From a virus: 64,000 nucleotides of DNA. Position numbers and translations under genes: made by a program. The DNA lies in IMG/VR virus record IMGVR_UViG_3300023112_000008, positions 1-64,000 of that record; one strand, written 5' to 3'. The notes under the pieces were generated by a model. It saw only the letters and a program-made list of their open reading frames with translations, made no database searches and was not told the DNA's origin. The stretch's first letter is position 1. Each line of letters starts with the position of its first letter. Shown one piece after another: positions 8,116 to 15,996 of the stretch.

Positions 8116-9417
8116 ATGCCGAATAAAAAACCTACAAAGAAGGTCGCCCCACAGATGGCTACTGATGCTCCTGCCCCTCCAGAGAGTTCTGCCAAAAAGG
8201 TAGTTGCTAAGAAGAAGGCTATCAAGAAAAAGGCCACCAAGAAAAAGGCTACCAAGAAGAAAAAGGACGAAGTAGTCGATCCCTTTGAGGCCTTTGTTGC
8301 AGCGGCTAAGACTCGGTGGCCCGGTTCTATCGAAAAGGCATCTGATCTTCCGGTTGACGGAACGCCGACGATGAGCACCGGGAATTTCGTACTGGATCGT
8401 ATGACCTATGGTGGGCTGAGGCGTGGTCGCCTCTACCGTTTCTGGGGAATCCCTAAGAGCGCCAAGACGGGTTCAGCCCTGAACTGTGCGGAGGCCTTTA
8501 CCAGCAATCACTGCTCGAACTGCTTTGAGCACAGACTTAAGTGTGAGTGCAAGGGCGAGTTCAACTACGCCAAGTGTCTCTACGTGGACGTTGAGGGCCG
8601 TATCTCAGACAACAGGCCATGGGCTGAAGCTCACGGCATTGCGACCGAACGGCTGCTCATGGTCTCCCCCAAGGGAGGAGAGCAGGTAGTCGATATTGCC
8701 GATGCTGCGTTGCGGTCAGATGCTGGAATTGGTCTGGTGATTATCGACTCCATCGCCCAGATGACTAGCACGGACGAGGTGACCAAGGCCGCAGAGAAGG
8801 GGAAGACCATCGGTCGCAACGCGATGTTGGTTAACTCTGCGCTCCGCAAGTGGGTTTGCTCAATCGTGAGTAAGGACATCACTAGCACGAATAAGCCGAC
8901 GATCATTCTGATCAACCAGCTTCGGAACAGGGTTGCCGCATTTGGTAACCCAGATGTCATGCCGGGTGGAATGGGCCAGGGCTACGCCAGTGCGTGTGAC
9001 ATCAAGTTCACCAAGCGACAGAAGCACTACCTACTCCCAGACGGTAAGGGTGGGATCAAAGACCACGTCGTCAAGTTCGGGAGCAAGTTCAAGCCTGGCG
9101 AAGACGATACGGCAAACTTTGTTGAAATCGAGGCCAAGGTTACGGACTCAGGGATTTGCCCTCCTGGTCGTTATGGCACGTTCAACTACTGGATGCAGCC
9201 TGGTCACGGGCGACGATCAGGCGATACCGACAATACTCTCTGGCTGTGGGAATACGCCAAGAAGTATGAACTCCTCAAGAAGAAGGAGAAGGGGCAGGGC
9301 TACGTCCTCGGAAATCTGGAGGCCAGAACCCAAAAGGAGATGGAGAAGATATTCATCGAAGACCTGGACGCACAAGAGCAGGTCTGGCTCGACCTCATGG
9401 TGATCCTAGGTAAGTAG
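8116..9417 (+). CDS. RecA/UvsX-like recombinase with lysine-rich N-terminal tail
   Basis: This 433-residue protein shows the RecA core: a P-loop-like GIPKSAKTGS (111-120), Walker B LVIIDS (207-212) and a RecA-type INQLRNR strand. It should form filaments on single-stranded DNA for strand exchange. Three things are odd: the first 50 residues are a histone-H1-like lysine tract (KKATKKKATKKK); the P-loop has Ala where Gly precedes the catalytic Lys; and a Cys cluster (CSNC, CEC, near 133-146) suggests an inserted zinc knuckle. It closes the rightward replication operon. Confidence 0.8.
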   Translation: MPNKKPTKKVAPQMATDAPAPPESSAKKVVAKKKAIKKKATKKKATKKKKDEVVDPFEAFVAAAKTRWPGSIEKASDLPVDGTPTMSTGNFVLDRMTYGGLRRGRLYRFWGIPKSAKTGSALNCAEAFTSNHCSNCFEHRLKCECKGEFNYAKCLYVDVEGRISDNRPWAEAHGIATERLLMVSPKGGEQVVDIADAALRSDAGIGLVIIDSIAQMTSTDEVTKAAEKGKTIGRNAMLVNSALRKWVCSIVSKDITSTNKPTIILINQLRNRVAAFGNPDVMPGGMGQGYASACDIKFTKRQKHYLLPDGKGGIKDHVVKFGSKFKPGEDDTANFVEIEAKVTDSGICPPGRYGTFNYWMQPGHGRRSGDTDNTLWLWEYAKKYELLKKKEKGQGYVLGNLEARTQKEMEKIFIEDLDAQEQVWLDLMVILGK

Positions 9418-9639
9418 CTATGTCTCGTCTACGATCCGCAGAAGCGGATTCTCGTGTTGTAGGTCATCGGCGAGGTAGTCAAAGCGCGGCGGCACGGCCA
9501 TGCGGCCGGTTTTTTTTGGGTCGCCACTGTCGTGACGAATCGTGATCCACTTCCCATTGATGCCGATGACCGTCCCCTCTCGACTGTGATTACGCTTCTC
9601 GGTGCGCCGGAGCAGAACCCGGTCGCCGATCTGAAACAC
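9418..9639 (-). CDS. Small SH3/KOW-like protein
   Basis: This 73-residue protein has a short beta-barrel pattern (QIGDRVLLRR, EGTVIGINGKWITIRHD), like SH3 or KOW domains that bind nucleic acid or protein. It starts at a GTG overlapping the TAG of the gene upstream (TAGTG). Its stop abuts the stop of the convergent RecA-like gene. Function unknown. Confidence 0.5.
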   Translation of the reverse strand: MFQIGDRVLLRRTEKRNHSREGTVIGINGKWITIRHDSGDPKKTGRMAVPPRFDYLADDLQHENPLLRIVDET

Positions 9640-10196
9640 TAGTTCTTCTTCCGGCCAGCCTTTAGCTGGTGATCCTCGGGGTCGTGCTTACTCGTGGTCT
9701 CGATCAGCCTCTTCGGCTCTCCGTCCTTTTCATCCCCACTGTGTTTGTTTAGATACTCCTGCGGACTCATGGTGACTTTGCGGCTTGGTCGAGATTTGAG
9801 GCTGTCGAAGAAGCCTCTGGTGGACATTGGAAGATCCTCGATCATCCAGCCCATTTCCTCGGTCAGTTCGTCGTGGAACTCATCAGCCTTTGACCCACGA
9901 GAGAAGATGTCGTGCTCTTCCTCTTCCTCTACCGGCTCGCTCTTCACGCGGTTGATGAGCTGGTCCTCGGCCATTCCTGTAAGGAACTCCTCGACCTCGA
10001 CTCCGACGTAGGAGTCGAAGTTGAACGTCGAGAACCTGCGAGCTATCTCGCTCATGTCCTGGACGATAGCTGTCTGGAGTTGGTGCTCAGAGAGCGAGTT
10101 CCCCTCGGCCAATCGCCTGAGGAACATTCCCCGCATGAGCTTGGTGCGGTCGTCCCCATTGAGGACGGTCATTTCTACGCCTAGTCGTTTCTTCAT
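9639..10196 (-). CDS. Hypothetical acidic protein
   Basis: This 185-residue protein is not recognised. The N-terminal 90 residues look helical (MRGMFLRRLAEG, QLQTAIVQDMSEIARRF). An acidic linker (EPVEEEEEHD) and a polar, lysine-rich C-terminus follow. It heads a short leftward group with the SH3-like gene, which it overlaps. No catalytic motif is visible. Confidence 0.55.
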   Translation of the reverse strand: MKKRLGVEMTVLNGDDRTKLMRGMFLRRLAEGNSLSEHQLQTAIVQDMSEIARRFSTFNFDSYVGVEVEEFLTGMAEDQLINRVKSEPVEEEEEHDIFSRGSKADEFHDELTEEMGWMIEDLPMSTRGFFDSLKSRPSRKVTMSPQEYLNKHSGDEKDGEPKRLIETTSKHDPEDHQLKAGRKKN

Positions 10197-10233
10197 ATTC
10201 TATTCTACCCAGCCGTGTAGAAGAAATTGACGA

Positions 10234-10470
10234 CTACAGGCCGTAGAGCTTCTTTGCTTGGGCTTTAGCGATGTTCATGTAGGCCATGCACTCACCCTCA
10301 AGCCTGCCCGTAAAGTAGGCGTGCCTCGCCTTGATACGGTCCCAGACAGCTGTGTATTCGACCGTTGCGGGGCGGAGATTGCTCAACGCTTCCTGGTCCT
10401 CCAAAAGGGGTCCCATGTCGATGTCTACGTGGAAGGCGACACTGATACGCTCTGATTTGTGGTCACTCAT
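10234..10470 (-). CDS. Hypothetical small protein
   Basis: I chose the ATG at 10470 because AGGAGA lies at good spacing before it; a start further upstream (10515) would run into the preceding gene. The 78-residue product (MSDHKSERISVAFHV...) has a beta strand followed by helices and no known motif. It follows the 10478-10810 gene with a 7-bp gap, so the two form a unit. Confidence 0.5.
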   Translation of the reverse strand: MSDHKSERISVAFHVDIDMGPLLEDQEALSNLRPATVEYTAVWDRIKARHAYFTGRLEGECMAYMNIAKAQAKKLYGL

Positions 10471-10477
10471 TGGTCTC

Positions 10478-10810
10478 CTATATGGCGTCGGGAAAAGTGC
10501 AGACCACGCCTGCATCCATCAGAATAAACTTGATGGAAGATCCTACACCTTTAACGACAGGGCGAATGCCTGGGTGTCTAAACTCTTTGTAATCTTGGCG
10601 CCCCATGGGCTCGCGTAGGCGGAGCACACACATCAGTTCACCACCGGGAACCTCCTCGCCAAGGTTGAACCTCTTGAGCTTTCTACACTCCTCTCCATCC
10701 GGTGTTTCCCACTTACCGATGAATACATCATGTATGGAACCGGCCAGGCGAAGAGAGTGTGAGCTGTATGCGAATTCACCGCGCTCTAGTTTCGGCTGGG
10801 TCTGACTCAT
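10478..10810 (-). CDS. Hypothetical protein
   Basis: This 110-residue protein is rich in beta strands (GSIHDVFIGKWETPDGEECR, GELMCVLRLREP). I do not recognise it. It begins a leftward pair divergent from the methyltransferase at 10904, so the roughly 90-bp gap between them must hold promoters for both directions. Confidence 0.5.
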   Translation of the reverse strand: MSQTQPKLERGEFAYSSHSLRLAGSIHDVFIGKWETPDGEECRKLKRFNLGEEVPGGELMCVLRLREPMGRQDYKEFRHPGIRPVVKGVGSSIKFILMDAGVVCTFPDAI

Positions 10811-10855
10811 CTGTAACTCTCTTACTTGGTTCCGTCGACTGGACTTCTATCAGAC

Positions 10856-10884
10856 TTGTACCCTGGGGGTGAGAACGGTAGTAT
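10856..10884 (+). promoter_or_regulatory. Putative promoter for the methyltransferase gene
   Basis: TTGTAC (10856-10861) and TAGTAT (10879-10884) are separated by 17 bp, and a strong ribosome-binding site (AAGGAGGTG) and ATG follow at 10904. This is a good sigma70-like match in a divergent intergenic gap, but it is assigned by eye only. Confidence 0.45.
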
Positions 10885-10903
10885 GCGCAATAAGGAGGTG
10901 ACC

Positions 10904-11791
10904 ATGACTACGAGTTCATTCTACGTTGGCGATGTATCTGACGGGTGTCCTGAGATCAAGGACACGAGTTGCGACTTGATCGTGACCAGCCCACCTTACT
11001 TTAAGCGAAATGGTTACTCGGACGACCTTATGTGTCGTCTTGGTGAAGTGTTCGCTCGGGTTTTGAAGCCTGGCGGCAGAGCTTACGTGATCATCGCCCA
11101 AATCAACGAAAAGCTGGACCGTCCTCTTGATGCTCAGCGCTGTATTATGGATGGAGGAGAGAAAAATCTCGCCCCAGGCCAGACGATCATCTGGACCAAA
11201 TCGATTGCAGTCGGTGGTTGGGTTGAGAAGTGCCCGTCCTGTCAGACCAAGACTAGGACCGAGGTAGTATCACGCGGTCACTTCCAACCGATCAATTCAA
11301 AGAACCTTCTCAACTACTGTTGGGAATATGTTCTGAGTTTTGTCAAGAAGCCTGTGAAGGCTCTGCTCCCTCTAGACCGAAAGGGGATCGGCGTTGCCTA
11401 CGCAGATAAGACGAACATCACTCGATGGGCCAACGCGGCTGACGCGGTCCACTGCCCTGGGGATATCTGGTACATCCCCTATGAGACAACAGGTTCCTCT
11501 ATTAAGAAGACACACCGACACGAGTTTCCGGTTGAGCTTGCACGCCGCCTAATCGTAGGCAGTGGGGTCTCTAAAGGCTCAACGGTGTTCGATCCTTTCC
11601 TTGGAGGGGGCACAACCGTAATCACAGCTGCCCAGCTAGGAATGAACTCTCTTGGGTATGACATCAACGAAAACGCAGTGAACGCTCTCCGACATTCATG
11701 GTCTCTCGGCGACACGGGTATAACCAAGTGTCCCGAAGATGAAACCAAACACAATGGAGGTCAAAATGAAGAAGAGTCTAAGCACCCGTAA
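10904..11791 (+). CDS. Beta-class DNA methyltransferase (N4C or N6A type)
   Basis: The ATG at 10904 has a near-perfect ribosome-binding site (AAGGAGGTG), so I reject an upstream start at 10826. The 295-residue protein has the catalytic motif TSPPY near residue 35 and the S-adenosylmethionine motif DPFLGGGTT near the C-terminus. Catalytic before cofactor motif marks a beta-class amino-methyltransferase; SPPY is common in N4-cytosine enzymes. A Cys pair (CPSC) may bind zinc. No restriction enzyme lies beside it, so it probably protects phage DNA or marks it. It overlaps the next gene by 26 bp. Confidence 0.85.
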   Translation: MTTSSFYVGDVSDGCPEIKDTSCDLIVTSPPYFKRNGYSDDLMCRLGEVFARVLKPGGRAYVIIAQINEKLDRPLDAQRCIMDGGEKNLAPGQTIIWTKSIAVGGWVEKCPSCQTKTRTEVVSRGHFQPINSKNLLNYCWEYVLSFVKKPVKALLPLDRKGIGVAYADKTNITRWANAADAVHCPGDIWYIPYETTGSSIKKTHRHEFPVELARRLIVGSGVSKGSTVFDPFLGGGTTVITAAQLGMNSLGYDINENAVNALRHSWSLGDTGITKCPEDETKHNGGQNEEESKHP

Positions 11792-12395
11792 CGTACTACT
11801 CAATGTTCGCCAGTTCGTAGCTGATGACAGTGAGCGCGGTCAACGGATCCAAGAATTGAACGATCAACTTTCCGCCGCGATCGCCACCAGGGCGAACGCT
11901 GCAACAGAGGCCCTCAACATTTTGAAGGACTACCTGTCGCACCAGTCGGAAGTTCACGGCTTCAACGCTGATCTAGTCGCCCCGGCTGTCGGCTTCAATC
12001 CCGTAGCATTGGCACAGCTAGGGGCCACCAAGAAGGTTACCAAGAAGACCAAGAAGAAAAAGAAGAAGGTCACCAAGAAGGTCACCAAGAAGCGGTCAAC
12101 TCGCAGAAGCGGTCGAGCCGGTAAGACGTTTACGACGTCCGACGACGTCAAGATCAGGAACCTGTCTCCCAAGGAGTTGCAACTCGTAGAACTCTTGGAC
12201 GACCGAGACCGCAAGTTCACCACAACCAAAATGCTGGTGGGTAAAGGCATCATCCCCAAGGAGAACCACGCTACGGCGAAGGTCAACGCCCTCCGTAAGA
12301 AGGGTGCCCCCATCGAGAGCGCACGTCAGGCACGAGCCAACGACGATAGAGTCTCGAAGAAGGCACGCGGCTACCGTCTTATCTCTGTGGGCTAG
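11766..12395 (+). CDS. Hypothetical DNA-binding protein with histone-H1-like lysine tract
   Basis: I chose the ATG at 11766 for its GGAGG; it lies inside the methyltransferase gene. The 209-residue product has a helical N-terminus (about 1-85), a central tract made almost only of Lys, Thr and Val, and a C-terminal winged-helix-like part (SPKELQLVELLDDRDRKFTT, HATAKVNALRKKGAPIES). The lysine tract resembles eukaryotic H1 tails and the recombinase tail at 8116, so it likely binds DNA non-specifically. Function is inferred. Confidence 0.6.
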   Translation: MKKSLSTRNVLLNVRQFVADDSERGQRIQELNDQLSAAIATRANAATEALNILKDYLSHQSEVHGFNADLVAPAVGFNPVALAQLGATKKVTKKTKKKKKKVTKKVTKKRSTRRSGRAGKTFTTSDDVKIRNLSPKELQLVELLDDRDRKFTTTKMLVGKGIIPKENHATAKVNALRKKGAPIESARQARANDDRVSKKARGYRLISVG

Positions 12396-12397
12396 CT

Positions 12398-12799
12398 ATG
12401 ACGCTGCCTGAAGAGATCGCAGCTCTTGCGAAGCAACTTTACGAAGTCTGTGAGCGCTATAAGGTCGAGACAGTCGTGCTGACCCAACACATAGGTCAGC
12501 ATGACGACTCAATGAATCAATTCACTGTTGAAATTGAGCACAAACTAGGACTCATAGACATAGTCAAGGATCCGCCATACTTCTGCATGCCAGAAAATGG
12601 CGAGGAGATCGCCCCAGCCTTATCCGCTGGGATTGCCTGTTTAGTGGATCACAAAAAGCGTGCACTGCTGAACGCTCGCAGTGATTTATCCGAGGCAGAG
12701 AACGACCTGATTACCTGCGAGGACAATCTCAGGACTGTGTCTCTACTTGACCCAGGCGTGCTCGATCAGATCGTCATGGCTATGGAAGAGTCAGACTAG
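12398..12799 (+). CDS. Hypothetical protein
   Basis: This 133-residue acidic protein has helical segments (PEEIAALAKQLYEVCERYKV) and no motif I recognise. It follows the lysine-tract gene with a 2-bp gap. Its TAG stop overlaps the convergent thymidine kinase stop in a shared CTAG. Confidence 0.5.
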   Translation: MTLPEEIAALAKQLYEVCERYKVETVVLTQHIGQHDDSMNQFTVEIEHKLGLIDIVKDPPYFCMPENGEEIAPALSAGIACLVDHKKRALLNARSDLSEAENDLITCEDNLRTVSLLDPGVLDQIVMAMEESD

Positions 12800-13398
12800 A
12801 CCATTTGCCAACGGCTGGCTGGATCGAGCTTCATCAGCTTGGTCCAGCAGTCTGGGCATACTGGTCTGTAGCTTTCTGCTCCGCCAACTTGTAGCTGACT
12901 ATCTTTAAGCCCCTCTCCGATGTAGAGGCTCCTAGTAGCCGTTCCGTGTGTGTTGCAGGCGTCGCAGTCCGCCGAGAGCCAATGTACGTGGTCAGCTACG
13001 GCCAGTAACCTTGGAATAGAGTGCCCGAACGGGTCTAGTTCTGATGTCGCACCTAGACCGGATACGAGGACGATAGCCTTTTCGCGGATCCTACAAATGT
13101 AGGCGTAGAGGACAGATTCATCTGGAAAATGGTTCGGCTCATCGATCCAGACCACATCAACATCAGCATCCTCTACGAACGTGGCCATATCAAATGCGTG
13201 CTCGAATTCGTGGCAGGGAAAGTCTTCCCCATTCTTCGTAGAGAGCGATGAGGGATCGTGCTCGTGATCTCTGCGGCTGATCGCGGGCCTTACTAGCAGA
13301 ACCTTCTTTCCGTGACGGGCGTATCGACGGGCCGCGTCTAGTGCTCCCGTGGTTTTTGCGGCACACATCGGTCCGCACCACACACGGAGGAGCTTCAC
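12796..13398 (-). CDS. tdk: Thymidine kinase (type II)
   Basis: The 200-residue protein matches the cellular/poxvirus-type thymidine kinase family: P-loop GPMCAAKTT (family usual GPMFSGKST), Walker-B-like VVWIDEPNHF, and a zinc site made by CDAC and CPDC. It phosphorylates thymidine for dTTP supply and works with the deoxynucleoside kinase two genes upstream. Ala-Ala replaces Ser-Gly in the P-loop, but the Lys-Thr pair is kept. It starts at GTG overlapping the upstream stop (GTGA), so it is coupled to it. Confidence 0.85.
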   Translation of the reverse strand: MKLLRVWCGPMCAAKTTGALDAARRYARHGKKVLLVRPAISRRDHEHDPSSLSTKNGEDFPCHEFEHAFDMATFVEDADVDVVWIDEPNHFPDESVLYAYICRIREKAIVLVSGLGATSELDPFGHSIPRLLAVADHVHWLSADCDACNTHGTATRSLYIGEGLKDSQLQVGGAESYRPVCPDCWTKLMKLDPASRWQMV

Positions 13399-13874
13399 GA
13401 CATGCGTCCGTCGTCCTCGTAGGGAAGATCATCATATATGCTCTGGTGCCCAGGCCTACGCGCCTTAGGTTGTACCATTTTTGCCCGACTTTCCTCCTGC
13501 TCAGGAGGACGAGGGTCCATCGGCGGTACCATCTCTTCATTGATAGTAGGACTGATCACCTCGCAGTAGACACCACAACCGGGGCGTGCCTTACCTGCGA
13601 GTTTGGTGACGATGAGCTCTGGACCACCGGCCCCCTGATCATCGCAGACATCGATTGCATAGTGGACGACATCGCTCTCACCAGCATCGATGATGTTCTG
13701 TTCCATGTCCCAGAAGCAGTCAAGCACGGTGTCGATGGCCCTATAGATAAGGGTGCCGAAGCCCTGTTTGAGGCCTACGAATCGTCGCTTCTTTTCGACC
13801 TTGGGTTCCGACTTCACCCGTCGCTTGGCGATGATGATCGGGACGGCCTGGTCGCCTCTCATAAAGATGTTCAT
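13395..13874 (-). CDS. Hypothetical protein between nucleotide kinases
   Basis: This 159-residue protein lies between the two nucleoside kinase genes, overlapping the thymidine kinase start. A basic N-terminus (KRRVKSEPKVEKKRRF) is followed by an alpha/beta-looking core and a proline-rich C-terminus. I recognise no motif. Its place in a nucleotide-salvage cluster is the only functional hint. Confidence 0.5.
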   Translation of the reverse strand: MNIFMRGDQAVPIIIAKRRVKSEPKVEKKRRFVGLKQGFGTLIYRAIDTVLDCFWDMEQNIIDAGESDVVHYAIDVCDDQGAGGPELIVTKLAGKARPGCGVYCEVISPTINEEMVPPMDPRPPEQEESRAKMVQPKARRPGHQSIYDDLPYEDDGRMS

Positions 13875-13877
13875 AGG

Positions 13878-14573
13878 CTACAACCTAGCGAAGTTTCGCA
13901 TGAAGCGCACGTCTTCGTTCAGGACCTCATTGATCTGGCTGTTGGTGCCATCGATGTCGTCGTTGAACTCGTTCCAATCAAACACTACAACTCTGGTGAA
14001 GCGGCTCATGGCGTCCATCATTGCCTCGTGCTCGTCATGTAGGCGCTTCAAATAGCCCAGCGGCACTCCGGACTCCTCTTCACGCCCTCGGGTCTTGGTC
14101 CTCTCGTGGCACACCTCAGGGTCTGCACGCAGGTAGACCATGACGTCTGGGTAGCGAAGGTATCGCTTGAGACTGCCGAACGTATCTGCGTAGATGTCCC
14201 ACTCTTCCTGGGTCATGTTCCCGTCCATCGATACGAGTCGGCCGAAGCATCCATCGGCGTAGATACTTCTGTCCTGGACAGCCCCAATGCCGTTAGCAAC
14301 TAGCTCGGCAGCTAGCGTGTGCTGCTTGAACCGCTCCTTGAGGGCATACATCTGAAAGGTGAACCCCCAGCGAGACGGGTCTTCGTAGAAGAGTCCCAGG
14401 AGAGTCCTAAACGCTGGCTTGTCGACCGGCTCAGGAAAGAGCCTCGTTCTATCCGCCCCGCGAACCTCGGTCAGCTGGCTGCAGAAGGTCGACTTCCCCA
14501 CTCCGATATTTCCCTCTACGGCGATGAACACTCCTTGGTCGTCGGTGTTCAGATGGCCTGCTGGTGGGATCAT
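13878..14573 (-). CDS. Deoxynucleoside kinase
   Basis: The 231-residue protein has the features of the dNK family: P-loop GNIGVGKST near residue 22, the QDRSIYAD substrate-binding motif, and an arginine-rich lid (ERTKTRGREEE). It transfers phosphate from ATP to deoxynucleosides and thus feeds phage DNA synthesis. Its ATG overlaps the stop of the methyltransferase gene upstream (ATGA). Confidence 0.85.
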   Translation of the reverse strand: MIPPAGHLNTDDQGVFIAVEGNIGVGKSTFCSQLTEVRGADRTRLFPEPVDKPAFRTLLGLFYEDPSRWGFTFQMYALKERFKQHTLAAELVANGIGAVQDRSIYADGCFGRLVSMDGNMTQEEWDIYADTFGSLKRYLRYPDVMVYLRADPEVCHERTKTRGREEESGVPLGYLKRLHDEHEAMMDAMSRFTRVVVFDWNEFNDDIDGTNSQINEVLNEDVRFMRNFARL

Positions 14574-15316
14574 GGGGTTCTCCTGGTAACCGTGGTCGCT
14601 TTTGCCAACTCCTCGACCGCGAGCTCGAAGTAGTCAGGTTTGTTTTCAAAACTGATGTGTCTTCGCCCAGTCGAGTGGGCTGCCCTGGCAGTGGTGCCGC
14701 TCCCAGCGAACGGATCAAGCACGAGGTCGCCCTCATTGGAGAATATCTTGATGATGTCCTTGAATATCTTGTGGGGCTTCTTGTTGGGGTGGGCATGGCT
14801 CATAACCGGGTGGTGGAATTCGCCACGCTCGTAGCTGACATCTCTACGCTTGTGGAAAGTCCAACCTCCCTTGTTCTTATTTATCGGCTTCACCGCCCAC
14901 AAGCAGCACTCGTCGCCCTGCACCGGAACGCGGTGCATGTTTCGAGGAATCGGGTTGTTCTTACGCCACCTCATTTGGCGCTTTACTACAACACCGAGCG
15001 TTTGTAGGTGGGCCGCAATAATACCGAGCAGCTTCCAGTCGTTCCAGATGACCAGTGACCCACCCTTCTTGAGGGACCTCACCGCGTCCTCAAGCCATCC
15101 AGTCTGATCGAACTCGTGGTCCCATTCGCCGAAGTCGATGCTCCTCCGACCCATCGTATGTAAGTTATTGGTCTGACTTACATTGTAAGGAGGGTCACAT
15201 AAAACTAGATCAACGCTTCCTGGAGTGACCAACTTCAACAGTTCAAAGGCATCGCCCAGATAGATTGCTGACTTATTGAGGAGGTGGGTTTGTTTTGGTG
15301 TCCACACGCCGCTCAC
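14570..15316 (-). CDS. DNA adenine-type methyltransferase, intact copy
   Basis: This 248-residue beta-class methyltransferase has the catalytic motif CDPPYN near residue 41 and the cofactor motif DPFAGSGTT near residue 200. It probably methylates adenine-N6 or cytosine-N4. The GTG start at 15316 overlaps a TGA of the upstream frame. A diverged second copy of its first 40 codons lies beyond an HNH gene at 15865-15981 (23 of 28 aligned residues identical), so the gene was duplicated at its 5' end when the HNH gene arrived. Confidence 0.85.
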   Translation of the reverse strand: MSGVWTPKQTHLLNKSAIYLGDAFELLKLVTPGSVDLVLCDPPYNVSQTNNLHTMGRRSIDFGEWDHEFDQTGWLEDAVRSLKKGGSLVIWNDWKLLGIIAAHLQTLGVVVKRQMRWRKNNPIPRNMHRVPVQGDECCLWAVKPINKNKGGWTFHKRRDVSYERGEFHHPVMSHAHPNKKPHKIFKDIIKIFSNEGDLVLDPFAGSGTTARAAHSTGRRHISFENKPDYFELAVEELAKATTVTRRTP

Positions 15317-15839
15317 GCTCTCGACTCCCGTCGCAGGTTGTGCATACCCATTGCACGTTTAGATAGTTTGTTTTGTCGTAGCCCATGAAGTGGTCTGCCC
15401 GAATGAGACTCCGCCCATCTGCTGCCCGACCGGGAGTGCTGCCGCAGTCCTCGCATATTGACGGCCTTACCAGATCGCCACGTGCGATAGCGTGTTGCAC
15501 GGCTACGCGGGCCCTCGCTCTTAGCTGAGCGTGCTCTCTCTTCCGATAGACTTGTTGGTAGGCCTGCTGCTTTCTCCTCGCCTCTGGCGTGCGCCTGGTG
15601 GCGTTCCTCTTTTCTTTGATGTCTTGTCTTCTTTTCCTCGCTCTCTGACGTTCGGCGTAAGCGGTGTTCTCTACCCGTTGCTCCTTCTTTCGTTCCCGGT
15701 CTTGCTTTCTGCATTTCGCCCTGTTGGCTTCCCTGTGCTTCCGCATGTAGGCAGCATTGAGCGCTCGGTGGCAGTTGAGGCAACGTCCGTTTTTGTGGAT
15801 TGATGGTATTTGGCAGTCTCTGCAATTTGGGGTAGGCAT
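15273..15839 (-). CDS. HNH-family homing endonuclease-like protein
   Basis: This 188-residue basic protein has an N-terminal zinc knuckle (CRDC, CLNC), a long Arg/Lys-rich helix, and a C-terminal zinc/HNH-like module (ICEDCG, IRADHFMGYDK, WVCTTCDG). The layout fits free-standing phage HNH endonucleases, although the His-Asn-His triad is not textbook. It is inserted between a methyltransferase 5' fragment and the intact methyltransferase, overlapping the latter by 44 bp. GGAGG lies before the ATG and touches a hairpin. Confidence 0.65.
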   Translation of the reverse strand: MPTPNCRDCQIPSIHKNGRCLNCHRALNAAYMRKHREANRAKCRKQDRERKKEQRVENTAYAERQRARKRRQDIKEKRNATRRTPEARRKQQAYQQVYRKREHAQLRARARVAVQHAIARGDLVRPSICEDCGSTPGRAADGRSLIRADHFMGYDKTNYLNVQWVCTTCDGSRERERRVDTKTNPPPQ

Positions 15840-15846
15840 CTATCCT

Positions 15847-15875
15847 CCGACCCAAATTGTAACATGGAGGGTCGG
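15847..15875 (-). promoter_or_regulatory. Hairpin overlapping the HNH ribosome-binding site
   Basis: On the minus strand, CCGACCC and GGGTCGG form perfect 7-bp arms (15869-15875 with 15847-15853) around a 15-base loop. The 3' arm covers the first two bases of the GGAGG that serves the HNH start at 15839. Such pairing could reduce translation, as known for phage T4 homing endonucleases. Confidence 0.4.
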
Positions 15876-15981
15876 TCAGGACCAGGTCTACGGACTCTGG
15901 CCGAACGCTCTTTAGGAGCTGGAAAGCATCGCCAAGGTAGATGGCGGACTGTTCTGGTAAGTAGAGAGAATCGCCTGACAT
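15865..15981 (-). pseudogene. Duplicated 5' fragment of the methyltransferase gene
   Basis: From an ATG at 15981, 39 codons read as the start of a methyltransferase, including SAIYLGDAF and motif-IV-like LTDPP, and align with the intact copy. After DPP an extra Cys precedes YN, then similarity ends and the HNH gene begins in another frame. The fragment's own frame stays open, without resemblance to a protein, to 15313, where its TGA overlaps the intact gene's GTG. It looks like the remnant left by insertion of the HNH cassette. Confidence 0.7.
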
Positions 15982-15996
15982 GGAATGGTGGTGATT

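Noticed and set aside
15313-15864. 222-codon methyltransferase-fragment frame as a functional protein
   Set aside because: After the first 39 codons the translation is Arg/Gln/Glu-rich without fold pattern, while the overlapping HNH frame has zinc motifs; only the first part is homologous.
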